From NCBI GenBank assembly GCA_902801165.1, contig CADCHI010000031.1, positions 1 to 64,000 on the forward strand: a DNA stretch of 64,000 nt. The letters are read 5' to 3'. Shown piece by piece: positions 43,157 to 52,697 of the stretch. Below the pieces are notes generated by a model. The model saw only the letters and a program-made list of their open reading frames with translations. It was not told the origin of the DNA and ran no database searches. Position 1 is the first letter of the stretch. Every line of letters starts with the position of its first letter. Both the position numbers and the translations under genes were made by a program. The DNA comes from an uncultured Eubacteriales bacterium. GTDB lineage: Bacteria; Bacillota; Clostridia; Christensenellales; Aristaeellaceae.

Positions 43157-45247
43157 TTATGCCGCCTCGGCGGGTTCCTCCGCCGGCTCCGGCACAGGAG
43201 TCGGCTCCGGGGCCGGTTCGGCCGTCGGTTCCGGCGTGGGCTCCGCGGTCGGCTCCGGCGTCGGTTCCGGCGTCGGTTCAGCCGTCGGTTCCGGCGTGGG
43301 CTCCGGCGTGGGCTCCGCGGTCGGTTCCGGCGTCGGTTCAGCCGTCGGCTCCAGCGTGGGCTCCGCCGTCGGCGCGGGCTTGTTGTCGGTCAGCTCAGCA
43401 TCCGCCCGGAACATCCAGGCCGTGCGGTTCTCAAAGCGCACCTCGATCCAGTCCGCCTCAACGGATACGACCTCCAGCGCGGCGTTCTTGTACAGCTCCG
43501 CCACCACCAAGTCGTCCTTCTGCTTCGCCTCGCTGTACAGCCTGACGCCGTCCCTGCGGGCCACCGCGTACTTCGGCAGCGGCTCGGGCGTGGGCTCAGC
43601 AGTGGGCTCCGCCGTCGGTTCGACCGTCGGCGTGGGCTCGGCGGTAGGCTCCGCCGTCGGCTCTGCGGTCGCGGTGGGTTCGGGCGTCGGCTCTGCCGTC
43701 GGCTCTGCGGTCGCGGTGGGTTCGGGCGTCGGCTCTGCCGTCGGCGCGGGCGTCGAGGTGGGTTCAGGCGTCGGCTCTGCCGTCGGCGCGGGCGTCGAGG
43801 TGGGTTCAGGCGTCGGCTCTGCCGTCGGCACGGGCTCGCCCAGCACCACGGCGTTCGTGGGCGTGGGCATAGGGATATAGATCTCCGGCGTGGGCGTCGC
43901 CGCCGGGACCGGCTCGTAGGTCACCGTGGTCTCAGTGCCGGTGAAGAAGCTCAGGTATTTGCGCTGCACATAGCCCGTCTTCTTGCCGGACACCACCTTC
44001 ACCCATTTGGCGCCGTCCTCCAGCACCTTCACCGTGGCGTTCTTCTTCAGCTTGGCCAGGGACTTGCCCTTTGTGCTGGCCTTGCTGCGCAGGCGGGTAT
44101 AGCTCTTGGCCGTGATGGTGGCCATCTGCACCTCGCTGGTGTTGGAGATCATCTGGTATTCGCTGCCGGCGAACTGCTCCCTGATGTTCCTGGCACGGCT
44201 GATGACGTCATTCTGCACATCGGTCGGGGCCTTGCCGGTCGCGGAGAAGCCAAAGCCCTCCTCATAGCGGCGCACCGCGTCGGCGGTCGCGGCTCCGTAC
44301 ACGCCGTCCACGTTTCCGGTGAGGAACTTCAAATCCTTCAGCGCGCTCTGCAGCACCGAGACCGCCGGGCCCTGCCAGCCCTCCTCCAGCGTGGCCAAGG
44401 TGTCGGTGGGCGCGCCATCCGCGAACATTTTGTCCCAAAGCGCGTTGTTGACCTTACCGGTCTTCTTCAGCCCGCAGGCGGCCTGGAACTTGTTCACGGC
44501 GGTCTTGGTGCTGCTGCCAAACTTGCCGTCCGCGGCGGAGTTCAGGAAGCCCAGCCCCCGCAGCCGCTGCTGGAGCTGGCGCACCTGTTCGCCCTTGCAG
44601 CCCTTGTACAGGTTGACCTTCACCGGGGTGCTACCCTCGGCGCGGTCCATGAAGCTGTCGTAGCTCTGGTCGCTGCGGTAGAAGCTCTTCTTCAGCAGCC
44701 GCTTGCGCAGATCGCTGTTCACGCTGCTGCCCTTGAAGATCTTGCACTTCGTGCCCGACGGGCAGTTCTGGGCGATCCACTTCGCGTCCGCGACCCTCAG
44801 CCGCACGCAGCCGTGGGAGGCCTTGGAGCCCAGGGCGTTCACGGAGCTGCTGGTGGGGCCGTGCTTGGAGGCGCTGTACAGCACGGAGTGGAACAGTATG
44901 CCGCCCACGATGCGCGTGGCCCACTTGGCATAGCAGTTGTACTCGGAGAAGTAGTACCACTCCTGGCGCTCGGCGGCATACCGCTTGCTGGGCAGCGAAT
45001 AGGTGCCCGTGGGCGTCGGCGTGGCGCTCTTGCCCGTGGAGCAGATCATCTGCCGCACGATGCCGGAATCCGAGACGTTCCCGTTGTTATAGACCGTGAC
45101 GATCTGGTTGGTGACGTCCACGGTGATATAGTATTTCGCCGCAGCCCGGGCCGTGGGCATCAATCCCGGCAGCGCGACCGCCGCCAGGCACAGCGCCAGC
45201 AGCGCGCAAATCACTCGCCTGAAGCGCAAGAAAATCCCTCCATCCAT
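43157..45247 (-). CDS. L,D-transpeptidase with peptidoglycan-binding and SH3 domains
   Basis: Exported cell-wall cross-linking enzyme of 696 residues. Signal peptide (about 1-36) is followed by a YkuD catalytic domain with SHGCVRLR (His145, nucleophile Cys147), two peptidoglycan-binding type 1 modules (about 213-270 and 287-340) and an SH3 domain (about 378-430). A Pro/Thr/Glu repeat linker (TAEPTPEP units), a second SH3-like domain (about 550-605) and another about 85-residue repeat tail come next. The catalytic domain at the N-terminus with long repeat spacers suggests reach through the wall. Repeat number may vary between strains. It is transcribed toward the S24-like regulator. Confidence 0.92.
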   Translation of the reverse strand: MDGGIFLRFRRVICALLALCLAAVALPGLMPTARAAAKYYITVDVTNQIVTVYNNGNVSDSGIVRQMICSTGKSATPTPTGTYSLPSKRYAAERQEWYYFSEYNCYAKWATRIVGGILFHSVLYSASKHGPTSSSVNALGSKASHGCVRLRVADAKWIAQNCPSGTKCKIFKGSSVNSDLRKRLLKKSFYRSDQSYDSFMDRAEGSTPVKVNLYKGCKGEQVRQLQQRLRGLGFLNSAADGKFGSSTKTAVNKFQAACGLKKTGKVNNALWDKMFADGAPTDTLATLEEGWQGPAVSVLQSALKDLKFLTGNVDGVYGAATADAVRRYEEGFGFSATGKAPTDVQNDVISRARNIREQFAGSEYQMISNTSEVQMATITAKSYTRLRSKASTKGKSLAKLKKNATVKVLEDGAKWVKVVSGKKTGYVQRKYLSFFTGTETTVTYEPVPAATPTPEIYIPMPTPTNAVVLGEPVPTAEPTPEPTSTPAPTAEPTPEPTSTPAPTAEPTPEPTATAEPTAEPTPEPTATAEPTAEPTAEPTPTVEPTAEPTAEPTPEPLPKYAVARRDGVRLYSEAKQKDDLVVAELYKNAALEVVSVEADWIEVRFENRTAWMFRADAELTDNKPAPTAEPTLEPTAEPTPEPTAEPTPEPTPEPTAEPTPEPTPEPTAEPTPEPTAEPAPEPTPVPEPAEEPAEAA

Positions 45248-45336
45248 AAAATGGTAGGCCTATTTTACCACAGATTCGGAGGGATTTCAAGACGGTTTGT
45301 AATATTTTAGACACATTCATCGTATTTTTGAAATCT

Positions 45337-46191
45337 TTAATCCTTGCTACCCCGGCGCAGCGCCCACTTCAGACTGCGCTCGGCGCGCCTCAGCAGCCGG
45401 GTGCCGCTGTTCAGGATCACGCGGTCCCGCACGAGGATGTACGCGCCCAGGGCGATCATCACCAGCAGCGCGGCCACGCCCAGCATCACCCACAGGCGCA
45501 AGCCCAGGATGCCCGCCACGCTGACCGGCACCACCGAGAGCAGGCACAGCCCCACGCCCTCGCCCACCGCCTGGCGGTGCTGCGGCTGGTACTGCTTCAG
45601 CTCGTCCTCGATGGAAGCCTTCACGGCGTCGGGCATGGTATACCTGTCCCTTTCCAGATAGGTGTATCGCTTCATGCGAAAACCAATGGAGATGAACAGC
45701 CCCACCGCTGCCGCGACGGTAACGATCAGCAGCCCGACGCCCAGGGCCACGGCCAGCCTTTTGCCCATCCATGGCCAGCAGGCCTGCCCGTACAGGCCCA
45801 GCAGCGCCATCAGCGGCGCCGGGCACGCCGCGCACATCCCCACGCCCAGCGCGATCAGCGGCGCGCACTGGCGGCGGTTTTCCAGATAGCGGCTGACCTC
45901 GGCCATGGTGACCAGCCGAAGCCCCGCCAGCCCCTTTTCCTCTTCCTGGGCATGGCGGATGACCTCCGGGGCCGGAAGCTCCGCCTCCGCTTCCCCGACG
46001 CCGTCCCTCAGCAGATAGTCGGTGCTGACCCCGAAGGTGTCGCTCAGCGCCACCACGCGCTCTATGTCGGGCTGGGCCGCGCCGCTCTCCCACTTGGAGA
46101 CCGATTGGCGGGAGACGCCCAATCGCTCCGCCAATTCCTCCTGGGACCATCCTTCCCGCCGGCGAAGGCCCGCGATTTTCTCTGACAGCAT
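45337..46191 (-). CDS. XRE-type HTH protein with membrane domain
   Basis: Protein of 284 residues. It has an N-terminal Cro/CI-type helix-turn-helix (about 5-60, [23 protein letters not shown]) and a linker. About four membrane segments follow (for example [22 protein letters not shown] and [15 protein letters not shown]). This layout is common in Bacillota regulators that sense the envelope, with unknown ligands. ATG 46191 is preceded by GGGGGAGA; the frame to 46263 has no site. Confidence 0.88.
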   Translation of the reverse strand: MLSEKIAGLRRREGWSQEELAERLGVSRQSVSKWESGAAQPDIERVVALSDTFGVSTDYLLRDGVGEAEAELPAPEVIRHAQEEEKGLAGLRLVTMAEVSRYLENRRQCAPLIALGVGMCAACPAPLMALLGLYGQACWPWMGKRLAVALGVGLLIVTVAAAVGLFISIGFRMKRYTYLERDRYTMPDAVKASIEDELKQYQPQHRQAVGEGVGLCLLSVVPVSVAGILGLRLWVMLGVAALLVMIALGAYILVRDRVILNSGTRLLRRAERSLKWALRRGSKD

Positions 46192-46305
46192 GATCTCTCC
46201 CCCTCTTCGGGAATCTATCGTATCAGCGCCATTATATCGTTTTCCGCCCGCGGACGCCAGCAAGCCGGCTTTACATTTTGAATTGCAACCGTTGGTTGAC
46301 GCAAC

Positions 46306-47226
46306 TCACAGGCGCAGCTTCTCCAGCCAGTGGGTAAACCGGGGCTCCGGCTCCGCCTCGAACAGCATCTCCTCCCCCGTGGAGGGGTGGACGAAGCCGA
46401 TGCGGAAGGCGTGCAGCAGCTGCCCGCCCGCCACAGGATAGGGGGACTTCTTCGGCCCGTACACCGGGTCGCCCAGCACGGGATGGCCGATGGAGGCCAT
46501 GTGCACGCGAATCTGATGGGTGCGGCCGGTGGTCAGCTTCGCCTCGATCAGCGTCGCCCCCCTGAGCCGCTCCAGCACCCGCCAGTGGGTGACGGCCTCC
46601 TTGCCCCCGGGCACGATGGCCATGCGCTTGCGGTCCGTGGGATGCCGGCCGATGGGGCCCTCCACGGTGCCCTCCTCCTCCCGGAAGCCGCCGATCACGA
46701 TGGCCCGGTAGGCCCGATGCACCGTGTGGGCGCGGATCTGCTCCGACAGACAGACGTGGCTGCGGTCGTTCTTCGCCACCAGCAGCAGGCCGGAGGTGTC
46801 CTTGTCGATGCGGTGCACGATGCCCGGGCGAATCTCGCCGCCGATGCCGGACAGGTTGTCCAGGTGCTTCAACAGCGCGTTCACCAGCGTGCCGCTCTCG
46901 TTGCCCGCCGCGGGATGCACCACCATGCCGGAGGGCTTGTACACCACGGCCAGGTCGTCGTCCTGGTAGAGGATCTCCAGGTCGATGTCCTCGGCAGTCA
47001 CCTCCGCCGGCACCGCCGCGGGCACTTCCACCCGCACCGCCATGCCCGGCTTCAACTTGAAGCCCGCCTTGGACTGCGCCGCGCCGTCCACGGACACCCG
47101 GCCCTCCCGGATCAGCGCGCCGGCCCGGGACCGGGTGACATCCGCCAGCTCGGCGGCGTAGACGTCCAGCCGCTCGCCCTCGCGCCCGTCCTCCACAGCG
47201 CGCTCAAAAACCATTGCCTCGCTCAT
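46306..47226 (-). CDS. rluD: RluA/RluD-family pseudouridine synthase
   Basis: rRNA pseudouridine synthase of 306 residues. An N-terminal S4 RNA-binding domain (about 17-75) is followed by the catalytic domain with HRIDKDTSGLLLVAKND (Asp141) and RTHQIRVHMASIGHPVLGD. It is closest in layout to RluD, which modifies 23S rRNA helix 69; the exact site is inferred. ATG 47226 overlaps the lspA stop (ATGA), giving translational coupling. The longer open frame up to 47730 is an out-of-frame shadow of lspA. Confidence 0.93.
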   Translation of the reverse strand: MSEAMVFERAVEDGREGERLDVYAAELADVTRSRAGALIREGRVSVDGAAQSKAGFKLKPGMAVRVEVPAAVPAEVTAEDIDLEILYQDDDLAVVYKPSGMVVHPAAGNESGTLVNALLKHLDNLSGIGGEIRPGIVHRIDKDTSGLLLVAKNDRSHVCLSEQIRAHTVHRAYRAIVIGGFREEEGTVEGPIGRHPTDRKRMAIVPGGKEAVTHWRVLERLRGATLIEAKLTTGRTHQIRVHMASIGHPVLGDPVYGPKKSPYPVAGGQLLHAFRIGFVHPSTGEEMLFEAEPEPRFTHWLEKLRL

Positions 47227-47690
47227 CGGGCCCTCTTCCCCTTCCGCTCGTCCAGCGCCATGGCGACCACCGCCAGGGCGGCCCCAGCGCAGATGCAGAC
47301 ATCCGCGATGTTGAACACGGCGAACCGCACGAAGGCCAGCTCGATGAAGTCGGCCACGCCGCCGAAGAACAGCCGGTCGTACAGGTTGCCCAGGCCGCCG
47401 CCGACGATCAGCCACAGACCCGCCCGCAGCCCCCGGGGAGCCTCCGGCCTGGCGATCAGCCACGCCAGCAGCCCGGCGATCAGCGCCACGGTCAGCAGGA
47501 TCAGCGCGACGTCCTGCCCCCACAGCATCGAGAAGGCCGCGCCTCGGTTCTCCACCGGCCTCAGGTTGATGATGCCGGGAATCAGCGCGCCGCGGTGGGC
47601 CAGCCGCGCCACCGCCGCCTTGCTCACCCGGTCCGCCGCCGCCGCCAGAAGGGCGATCCAGGCGCCGTGAAGTCCGCGAATCCTTCTCAT
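47223..47690 (-). CDS. lspA: Lipoprotein signal peptidase
   Basis: Membrane aspartyl protease of 155 residues that cuts signal peptides of prolipoproteins after Lgt modification. It has four hydrophobic segments. Conserved motifs are VENRGAAFSML, the first catalytic region GGGLGNLYDRLFFGGVADFIE, and FNIADVCI with the second Asp. It is coupled to the rluD-like gene downstream, a common Bacillota pairing. Its partner lgt lies about 5 kb away in this window. Confidence 0.94.
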   Translation of the reverse strand: MRRIRGLHGAWIALLAAAADRVSKAAVARLAHRGALIPGIINLRPVENRGAAFSMLWGQDVALILLTVALIAGLLAWLIARPEAPRGLRAGLWLIVGGGLGNLYDRLFFGGVADFIELAFVRFAVFNIADVCICAGAALAVVAMALDERKGKRAR

Positions 47691-47818
47691 ACTCTCCTCC
47701 GATGGTCCGGCCCCGGGGCCGCGATTTCATGAATACCTGCCAGGAAGCGGAATAACACCCTTGCCGCGCAGGTGTTCGCCGCGTCTTTGCTCAAGATGGC
47801 AGCGTTGCTGTGCCAGCC

Positions 47819-47968
47819 ATGTCATTCTGAGCGCAGCGAAGAATCTTTCCGCTTCCATTTGCACTGCTTCGATACAATATTTGCGCCACATGGCAGTAGG
47901 GGCGCGGCGCGCCGCCCGCCGGTGCGGCGACGCGCCGCGTCCGTCGGACGCCTCGCCGGCGCCCCTAC
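47819..47968. repeat. Dispersed intergenic repeats upstream of lspA
   Basis: Two elements fill the 319-base gap between divIVA and lspA. At 47819-47850 is GTCATTCTGAGCGCAGCGAA, of the family seen at 2479 and 23445. At 47896-47968 a long GC-rich palindrome begins GTAGGGGCG and ends CGCCCCTAC. No gene is seen between 47691 and 48009. Confidence 0.65.
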
Positions 47969-48009
47969 ACAGGTATCTCTTCGCGGGCCCTTCGGTCCGC
48001 TTGTTCGCA

Positions 48010-48591
48010 TCAGAACAGGCCGTTGCTCTCCCGCAGCGCGGTCGCCTGCTGGTCCAGCATGCGGCTGAACTCGGCCTTGAAGCTGCTGGCGGAGGCCTTC
48101 AGGGTCTCGTAGCGCTTTTCCAGCGTCTCCACGCGGGTGCGGGCGTCGGCGGTGATCTGCTCGGCCTCCTCCTGGGCCTTGCTGACCAGGGTGTCCGCCT
48201 TCTCGCGGGCGGTCACGGTGATCTGGTCTGCCTGGACCTGGGCGTCGCCCACGGTCTTCTGGGCTTTGCGGTTGGCCTCCTCCAGGGTCTCGTCGGCGAT
48301 GCGCTGGGCCCCGATCAGGGATTCCCGCATGGCGTTCTGGAGGTTCGCAAAGTAGCTCTTCTCATTGTAATCGGGCATCTTGGCTTCCGCCGCCGCGGCC
48401 GCGGAGCGCGCGGCCTGAACGTCCGCCTCCAAGCCCTTGATCTGCTTGTTCAACTCCATGTTCTCGCGCACGAGAGTCGCCATCTGCTCGGAAATCTCAT
48501 CCAGGAAGTCGTCAACCTGCTCGATATTGTAGCCGCCGGTGGCCTGCGTGCCGAATTCCTTCTCCTGAATGTCCCTAACGCTGATCGCCAT
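48010..48591 (-). CDS. divIVA: DivIVA-domain protein
   Basis: Coiled-coil protein of 193 residues that binds curved membrane and organises poles and division sites. The N-terminal lipid-binding domain has IQEKEFGTQATGGYNIEQVDDFLDEI, and the rest is predicted coiled coil. It lies in the conserved ylm neighbourhood downstream of ylmH. Confidence 0.93.
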   Translation of the reverse strand: MAISVRDIQEKEFGTQATGGYNIEQVDDFLDEISEQMATLVRENMELNKQIKGLEADVQAARSAAAAAEAKMPDYNEKSYFANLQNAMRESLIGAQRIADETLEEANRKAQKTVGDAQVQADQITVTAREKADTLVSKAQEEAEQITADARTRVETLEKRYETLKASASSFKAEFSRMLDQQATALRESNGLF

Positions 48592-48720
48592 ATCGATAAC
48601 CGTCCTTTCGTCTCTGAAGTATGTGCCGTATGGGTATGGCCACGGGGGCCACTGGAATCAATCCTTTGTGTTTTCGCCGCGCGGCGTCGTAATTCCTGCA
48701 AGCTAACATTATCTTTCGAT

Positions 48721-49473
48721 TTATTTATACTTGAACACCGCCAGCACCTGCCGGCCCCGGCGGGATTCCCCCATGAACCCGACCACCTTCGCACGGCCAA
48801 AGCCCCGCATGGAGAGCATGTCACCCTCCTCCACCCGGGCGTCCGTCCGCAGGCAGGGAACGTGGTTCAGCTTCACCAGCCCGGCGGTGATCAGCCGCTG
48901 GCTCTCGCTCCGGGAGAGCCGGCAAGCCGCCGCCACCACGGCGTCCAATCGGGCCTGCTGCACCGTCAGCCGCAGCGTCTCCCCCTCCGGGGGCAGCAGC
49001 TCGGGAGGCTCCGCCTGGGCGGTCACGCGCACCGAAGCCCGCCCCGCGCTCTCGTAGCTGGCAACGATGTAGTCCGCCATCTCCTCCAGCGCGAACAGGT
49101 AGGCGCAGCCCTCGCCCTTCCAGGTGCCCATGGCGATGTCTCCGGTGGTCTCCCGGTCGATGCCCAGGCCCATCAGCGCGCCCAGCAGGTCCCGGTGCCC
49201 GGGATTCGCGAATTTGGCGTTCCACTGGATGCGCAGCGCCGTCAGCGGATAGGCCTCAGGCTCCGGAGGCTCGAGATCATAGAAGGCCGCGACGCGGCGC
49301 TCCGCCTCCTCATAGCCGCCCCACAGGGCCAGCTGCACCCCGGCGCGGTTCGCCACCGCCCGGGCCGCCGCCTCCATGGAGGGCTCCAGGAACTTCGTGA
49401 ACTGGGTCCGCCCGCTGTGGGCGCAGCGCAGCGCCAGCTCGTTCAGGCGCTTCTCCGGCGCGTCCGTCATCAT
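48721..49473 (-). CDS. ylmH: YlmH-family S4 RNA-binding protein
   Basis: Protein of 250 residues with the YlmH central fold (about 65-160, GGYEEAERRVAAFYD and LLGALMGLGIDRETTGDI) and a C-terminal S4 domain (about 180-245, RLDAVVAAACRLSRSESQRLITAGLVKLN). YlmH homologues assist stalled or translating ribosomes. The start is ATG 49473 or the next codon; it overlaps the yggT stop. Part of the division cluster. Confidence 0.92.
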   Translation of the reverse strand: MMTDAPEKRLNELALRCAHSGRTQFTKFLEPSMEAAARAVANRAGVQLALWGGYEEAERRVAAFYDLEPPEPEAYPLTALRIQWNAKFANPGHRDLLGALMGLGIDRETTGDIAMGTWKGEGCAYLFALEEMADYIVASYESAGRASVRVTAQAEPPELLPPEGETLRLTVQQARLDAVVAAACRLSRSESQRLITAGLVKLNHVPCLRTDARVEEGDMLSMRGFGRAKVVGFMGESRRGRQVLAVFKYK

Positions 49474-49760
49474 AGCAGCCGCGCCAGCAGGAGGTAGAGC
49501 CGCCACCACAGGCGCTCCACGATCTGGTAGCCGATGATCGCGAACAGGCAGGTGAAGTCCACCGGCGCGCGGAAGTACCGCATCGCCTTCATCGACAGCT
49601 TCTGGAAGGGCGACACGAAGGGCGCGATGAACCGCCGCAGCCACTCGAACGCCCGGAAGGTGGGCCGGAACCAGCTGAGGACGCAGTACACGAGGATCGC
49701 CGTCGTGATCAGCCGCAGGAACAGATAGCCTGCGTAGAAGACCTCATAGAGCCCGAGCAT
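49470..49760 (-). CDS. yggT: YggT/YlmG-family membrane protein
   Basis: Small membrane protein of 96 residues with two hydrophobic segments (about 8-28 and 65-90) and the family CVLSWFRPTFRAFEWLRRFIAPFVSPFQKL. Homologues lie beside sepF in many bacteria and may help division or cofactor handling; function is unsettled. It is translationally coupled to ylmH. Confidence 0.93.
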   Translation of the reverse strand: MLGLYEVFYAGYLFLRLITTAILVYCVLSWFRPTFRAFEWLRRFIAPFVSPFQKLSMKAMRYFRAPVDFTCLFAIIGYQIVERLWWRLYLLLARLL

Positions 49761-49799
49761 GCGCCGTCACCTCCCCATCGCGCTGAAAGAATCCGGGGT

Positions 49800-50528
49800 T
49801 CAGAACCGCCGGTCAAGGTCGTAGGCCTCGTTGACCTCCACCGACATCGGCGCGACCAGATAGGTCTTGTCGGAGGCCTTCCGGATGCTGGCGTGCAGCG
49901 CGAACACCGCCCCGGAGAGGGTGTCCACGGCGCGCTGGAGCAGCCGTCCGTCCAGCTCGTCCATGGTGAGCACGACGGTGTTGTTGGCGATCAGCTGGTC
50001 GATCACCTCGCAGCAGTCCTCCAGGGAATGGAGCGAGTACATCACCGTGCGGGAGCGCTGGCTCACGCGCATGGGCGCCCGCTGGGGCTCGCGCCGCTGG
50101 GGCACGTTGCTGCTGCCATAGCGGCTCTCCGGCTGCTGGGCATAGCGGGAGCTCGTCCTCGGCGCGCGGGTGCCATAGTCCGACTCCTCGAAGCGGGAGC
50201 TGGCGCGGCGCTCGGTGGAGCGATAGTCGTCATAGCCCCGGGCGGAAGCGCGCTCCGTAGACGCGCTGCGGCTGTCGTAGCGGCTCTCGTAGCGGCTGCG
50301 GGACGGGGTGCTCTCCGGCAGCCTGCGGGAAGCGCTCTGGCTCTGGCGCTGGGTCGCCGCGCGGGTGCCCGTCTGCACGCGCTGGGTGCGGTTGGGCGTA
50401 TAGGCCGCCTGCCGCCCATAGTTATCGCTGGAGTACTCCTCCCCATAGGTATCCCGGTTGTCCTCATCGTCCACGAGGCCGATGAAGTTCAAAAGCTTGT
50501 TGAGCCCTCCGGATTTATTGCGCGCCAT
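49800..50528 (-). CDS. sepF: Cell division protein SepF
   Basis: FtsZ-anchoring division protein of 242 residues, long for the family because of an about 110-residue Arg/Ser/Tyr-rich linker. It has an N-terminal amphipathic start (GLNKLLNFIGLVDDEDN) that binds membrane. The C-terminal SepF core (about 155-235) has YSLHSLEDCCEVIDQLIANNTVVLTMDELDGRLLQRAVDTLSGAVFAL-type sequence. It lies between yggS and yggT. Confidence 0.94.
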   Translation of the reverse strand: MARNKSGGLNKLLNFIGLVDDEDNRDTYGEEYSSDNYGRQAAYTPNRTQRVQTGTRAATQRQSQSASRRLPESTPSRSRYESRYDSRSASTERASARGYDDYRSTERRASSRFEESDYGTRAPRTSSRYAQQPESRYGSSNVPQRREPQRAPMRVSQRSRTVMYSLHSLEDCCEVIDQLIANNTVVLTMDELDGRLLQRAVDTLSGAVFALHASIRKASDKTYLVAPMSVEVNEAYDLDRRF

Positions 50529-50600
50529 GGCGTTCTCCTCTTTTCAAATCTGCGTAAGTAGCTTGATGTGCCGCCGGGCATCCTCCCGGCGGCGGCGCGG

Positions 50601-51284
50601 TCAGGACCTGGCGCCGAACAGGGCCCGCCCCAGGCGCACCATCGTCGCGCCTTCCTCGGCGGCGACGAGGCAGTCGTCGGACATGCCCATGGACAGGGTG
50701 CGCATGGCCACGCCGGGGATCGGGTCGTCCCGCAGGCGGTCGAACCACGTCCGCATCCGGCGGAAGTAGGGTCGCACGTCCTCCGGGTCGTCGGCGATGG
50801 GCATGATGGCCATCAGGCCCTGCACCTCGATGCCCGGCAGCTCCGCGCAGGCGCGGAGGAAGGGTACGAGCAGCTCCTCGTCGATGCCCGCCTTTTGGGG
50901 TTCCCGGGCGATGTTCACCTGCACCAGCACCGGCATCCTCACCCCGGCGGCCTCGGCCCGGCGGGAGATCTCCAGCGCCAGCGCCTCCCGATCCACAGAC
51001 TGGATCATGGCCACCTTGTCGATGATGTATTTCACCTTGTTGGTCTGCAGCTGGCCGATCAGGTGGATGCGGAAATCGGGGTTCAGCCGGTCGATCTTCC
51101 CCAGCAGCTCCTGCACCCGGTTTTCCCCCAGGGTGCGGATGCCGCCCTCCCAGGCCAGGTTGATGGTCTCGGGGTCGATGGTCTTGCTGACGCCGCAGAT
51201 CTCCGCGCCGCCCCAGCGGGCCGAAGCCTCGCCGACGCGCTGCTGCCACAGGCGGATATTCGATAGCAAATCCTCGCGATTCAC
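50601..51284 (-). CDS. yggS: YggS-family pyridoxal-phosphate homeostasis protein
   Basis: Alanine-racemase-fold PLP-binding protein of 227 residues. The PLP lysine is in EICGVSKTID; GIRTLGENRVQELLGKID, FRIHLIGQLQTNKVKYI and SMGMSDDCLVAAEEGATMVRLGRALFG are all family signatures. It buffers PLP and affects amino-acid pools. GTG 51284 is chosen because GGGAGA lies 7 bases upstream; ATG 51299 is possible but has no site. Located in the ylm division cluster, as usual. Confidence 0.93.
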   Translation of the reverse strand: MNREDLLSNIRLWQQRVGEASARWGGAEICGVSKTIDPETINLAWEGGIRTLGENRVQELLGKIDRLNPDFRIHLIGQLQTNKVKYIIDKVAMIQSVDREALALEISRRAEAAGVRMPVLVQVNIAREPQKAGIDEELLVPFLRACAELPGIEVQGLMAIMPIADDPEDVRPYFRRMRTWFDRLRDDPIPGVAMRTLSMGMSDDCLVAAEEGATMVRLGRALFGARS

Positions 51285-51322
51285 GTCACTGTCTCCCATC
51301 CCGCGCGGGCGCGTGCCCTGCG

Positions 51323-52504
51323 CTACTTGATCAGCACCGTCTGGCCCAGCTGCAGCGCGCCTTCCACCAGGGGCTGGATCATGGCGATGCTGCCGTCGGT
51401 GGAGAGCACCTCCACCGGCACGAAGGTGCCGCCAGGCACGTCGTACACCCAGACGCCCATCTGGCCGTTCTCGTTGTACAGCGCGTCGGTGCGCACGGAC
51501 AGGCCGGTCAGCGTGATGCTCAGCTTCGCCTTGCCGCTGCGCCGGTAGATCAGCGGGCCGATGGGGTCGTGGATCTCGAACACCGCCAGTGTGGTGCCGT
51601 TTTCCTTCTGCACGCTGTAGACCGACGCCGTGAAGGTCAGGTCGTCGAAGCCCTCCAGCTGCATGTAGTAGTTGTCCTGGCCCACCATGGGCGTCCACAG
51701 GCTGCCCGCGGAGAGCACCGCCACATACCAGCGGTCCTGGTCCACGATGCGGTAGATGCCGTCGTTGCGGGTGGCCTTGGTGTTGGCCAGGTTTCCCCCG
51801 CCCAGCACGGTGCGCACGTCCGAAATGCTCAGGTTGTTCAGGCCGTCCGGCGTCAGGTCCCGCTCGTAGCCGTCGATGTAGAAGGAAACCACGCCGTCCC
51901 GGTCCGCGGTGGAGGCCTTGCGCCAAGACTGTATGCTGGCCAGGCGGGTGTTCTCCTCGTCGTACAGCTTGGTCAGCTTGCTGTCGCCGCGCTTGTTCTG
52001 CCGCAGATACTCCTGCCGGTTCACCATGGCGGTCTCCAGCTGGCTGGTGACAGTCTTCAGGTTGCCGGTGGTCTGGCGGGTGATCAGGTTCTTGAATTCC
52101 AGTGCCATGTAGGCGACCACCCGGTCCAGCCGGTTCAGCTCCTCGTCCACGATGTTGGCCAGCAGCTGCTTGTGGTATTCCTGGATCTTCTTCCGGGTGG
52201 CCTCCAGGTTGTCCAGCAGGCTCTCGGAATAGCCGGTGGTGTACAGGTTGGCCACGTTCGCCCCCGCCGCGACCAGCGAGTCCTCCGGGGCGATGTACTC
52301 CACCCGGGCGGTGGAGTCGGACGCCGTGACGCTCTCGTCGCGGATGATGACGCAGTCCACCGTCTGCCGCTGGGAGGAGTTCGCCATCATGATCACCGTC
52401 TCCCGGGAGCCGGGAAACAGCGTCGGCCTCAGGATCAGGAACGCGATCACCAGCAAGCCCAGCAGAAAGATATAAAACCTGCCGGTCACTCTCTTCTTGC
52501 GCAT
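51323..52504 (-). CDS. HlyD-like membrane-anchored adaptor protein
   Basis: Protein of 393 residues. It has a basic start, one transmembrane helix (about 9-28, FYIFLLGLLVIAFLIL), a biotinyl/HlyD-type strand region (about 60-90, YIAPEDSLVAAGANVANLY), a coiled-coil hairpin (about 95-190) and a beta-rich C-terminal half. Proteins of this layout occur directly upstream of yggS-sepF in clostridia. The partner is unknown; a role in envelope assembly at division is inferred from position only. Confidence 0.8.
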   Translation of the reverse strand: MRKKRVTGRFYIFLLGLLVIAFLILRPTLFPGSRETVIMMANSSQRQTVDCVIIRDESVTASDSTARVEYIAPEDSLVAAGANVANLYTTGYSESLLDNLEATRKKIQEYHKQLLANIVDEELNRLDRVVAYMALEFKNLITRQTTGNLKTVTSQLETAMVNRQEYLRQNKRGDSKLTKLYDEENTRLASIQSWRKASTADRDGVVSFYIDGYERDLTPDGLNNLSISDVRTVLGGGNLANTKATRNDGIYRIVDQDRWYVAVLSAGSLWTPMVGQDNYYMQLEGFDDLTFTASVYSVQKENGTTLAVFEIHDPIGPLIYRRSGKAKLSITLTGLSVRTDALYNENGQMGVWVYDVPGGTFVPVEVLSTDGSIAMIQPLVEGALQLGQTVLIK

Positions 52505-52630
52505 AGCTCACGCTCCGATCGATCATCAATCCCGGTGTGCGCCCGGGTCCCGCGGCGATGGCATGGACAGGGTACAACCATCGTATTCTATATTATACGC
52601 CCTATTCGGTTAGGATTCAATGCGCATGAA

Positions 52631-52660
52631 TTGACTTTTTCGTGCCTTTCACATTATAAT
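52631..52660 (+). promoter_or_regulatory. lgt promoter
   Basis: TTGACT (52631-52636), 18 bases, TATAAT (52655-52660). The -10 box overlaps the ATG at 52659, so that ATG cannot be in the transcript. Confidence 0.75.
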
Positions 52661-52697
52661 GGTGGACACCACCCTGAAACCATTGGAGGGATCGACC

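Noticed and set aside
47227-47730. N-terminal extension of the pseudouridine synthase up to 47730
   Set aside because: It is out of frame over lspA; the S4 domain and an ATGA overlap place the start at 47226.
51300-52577. Extension of yggS up to 52577
   Set aside because: It runs across the HlyD-like gene in another frame and has no domain content.
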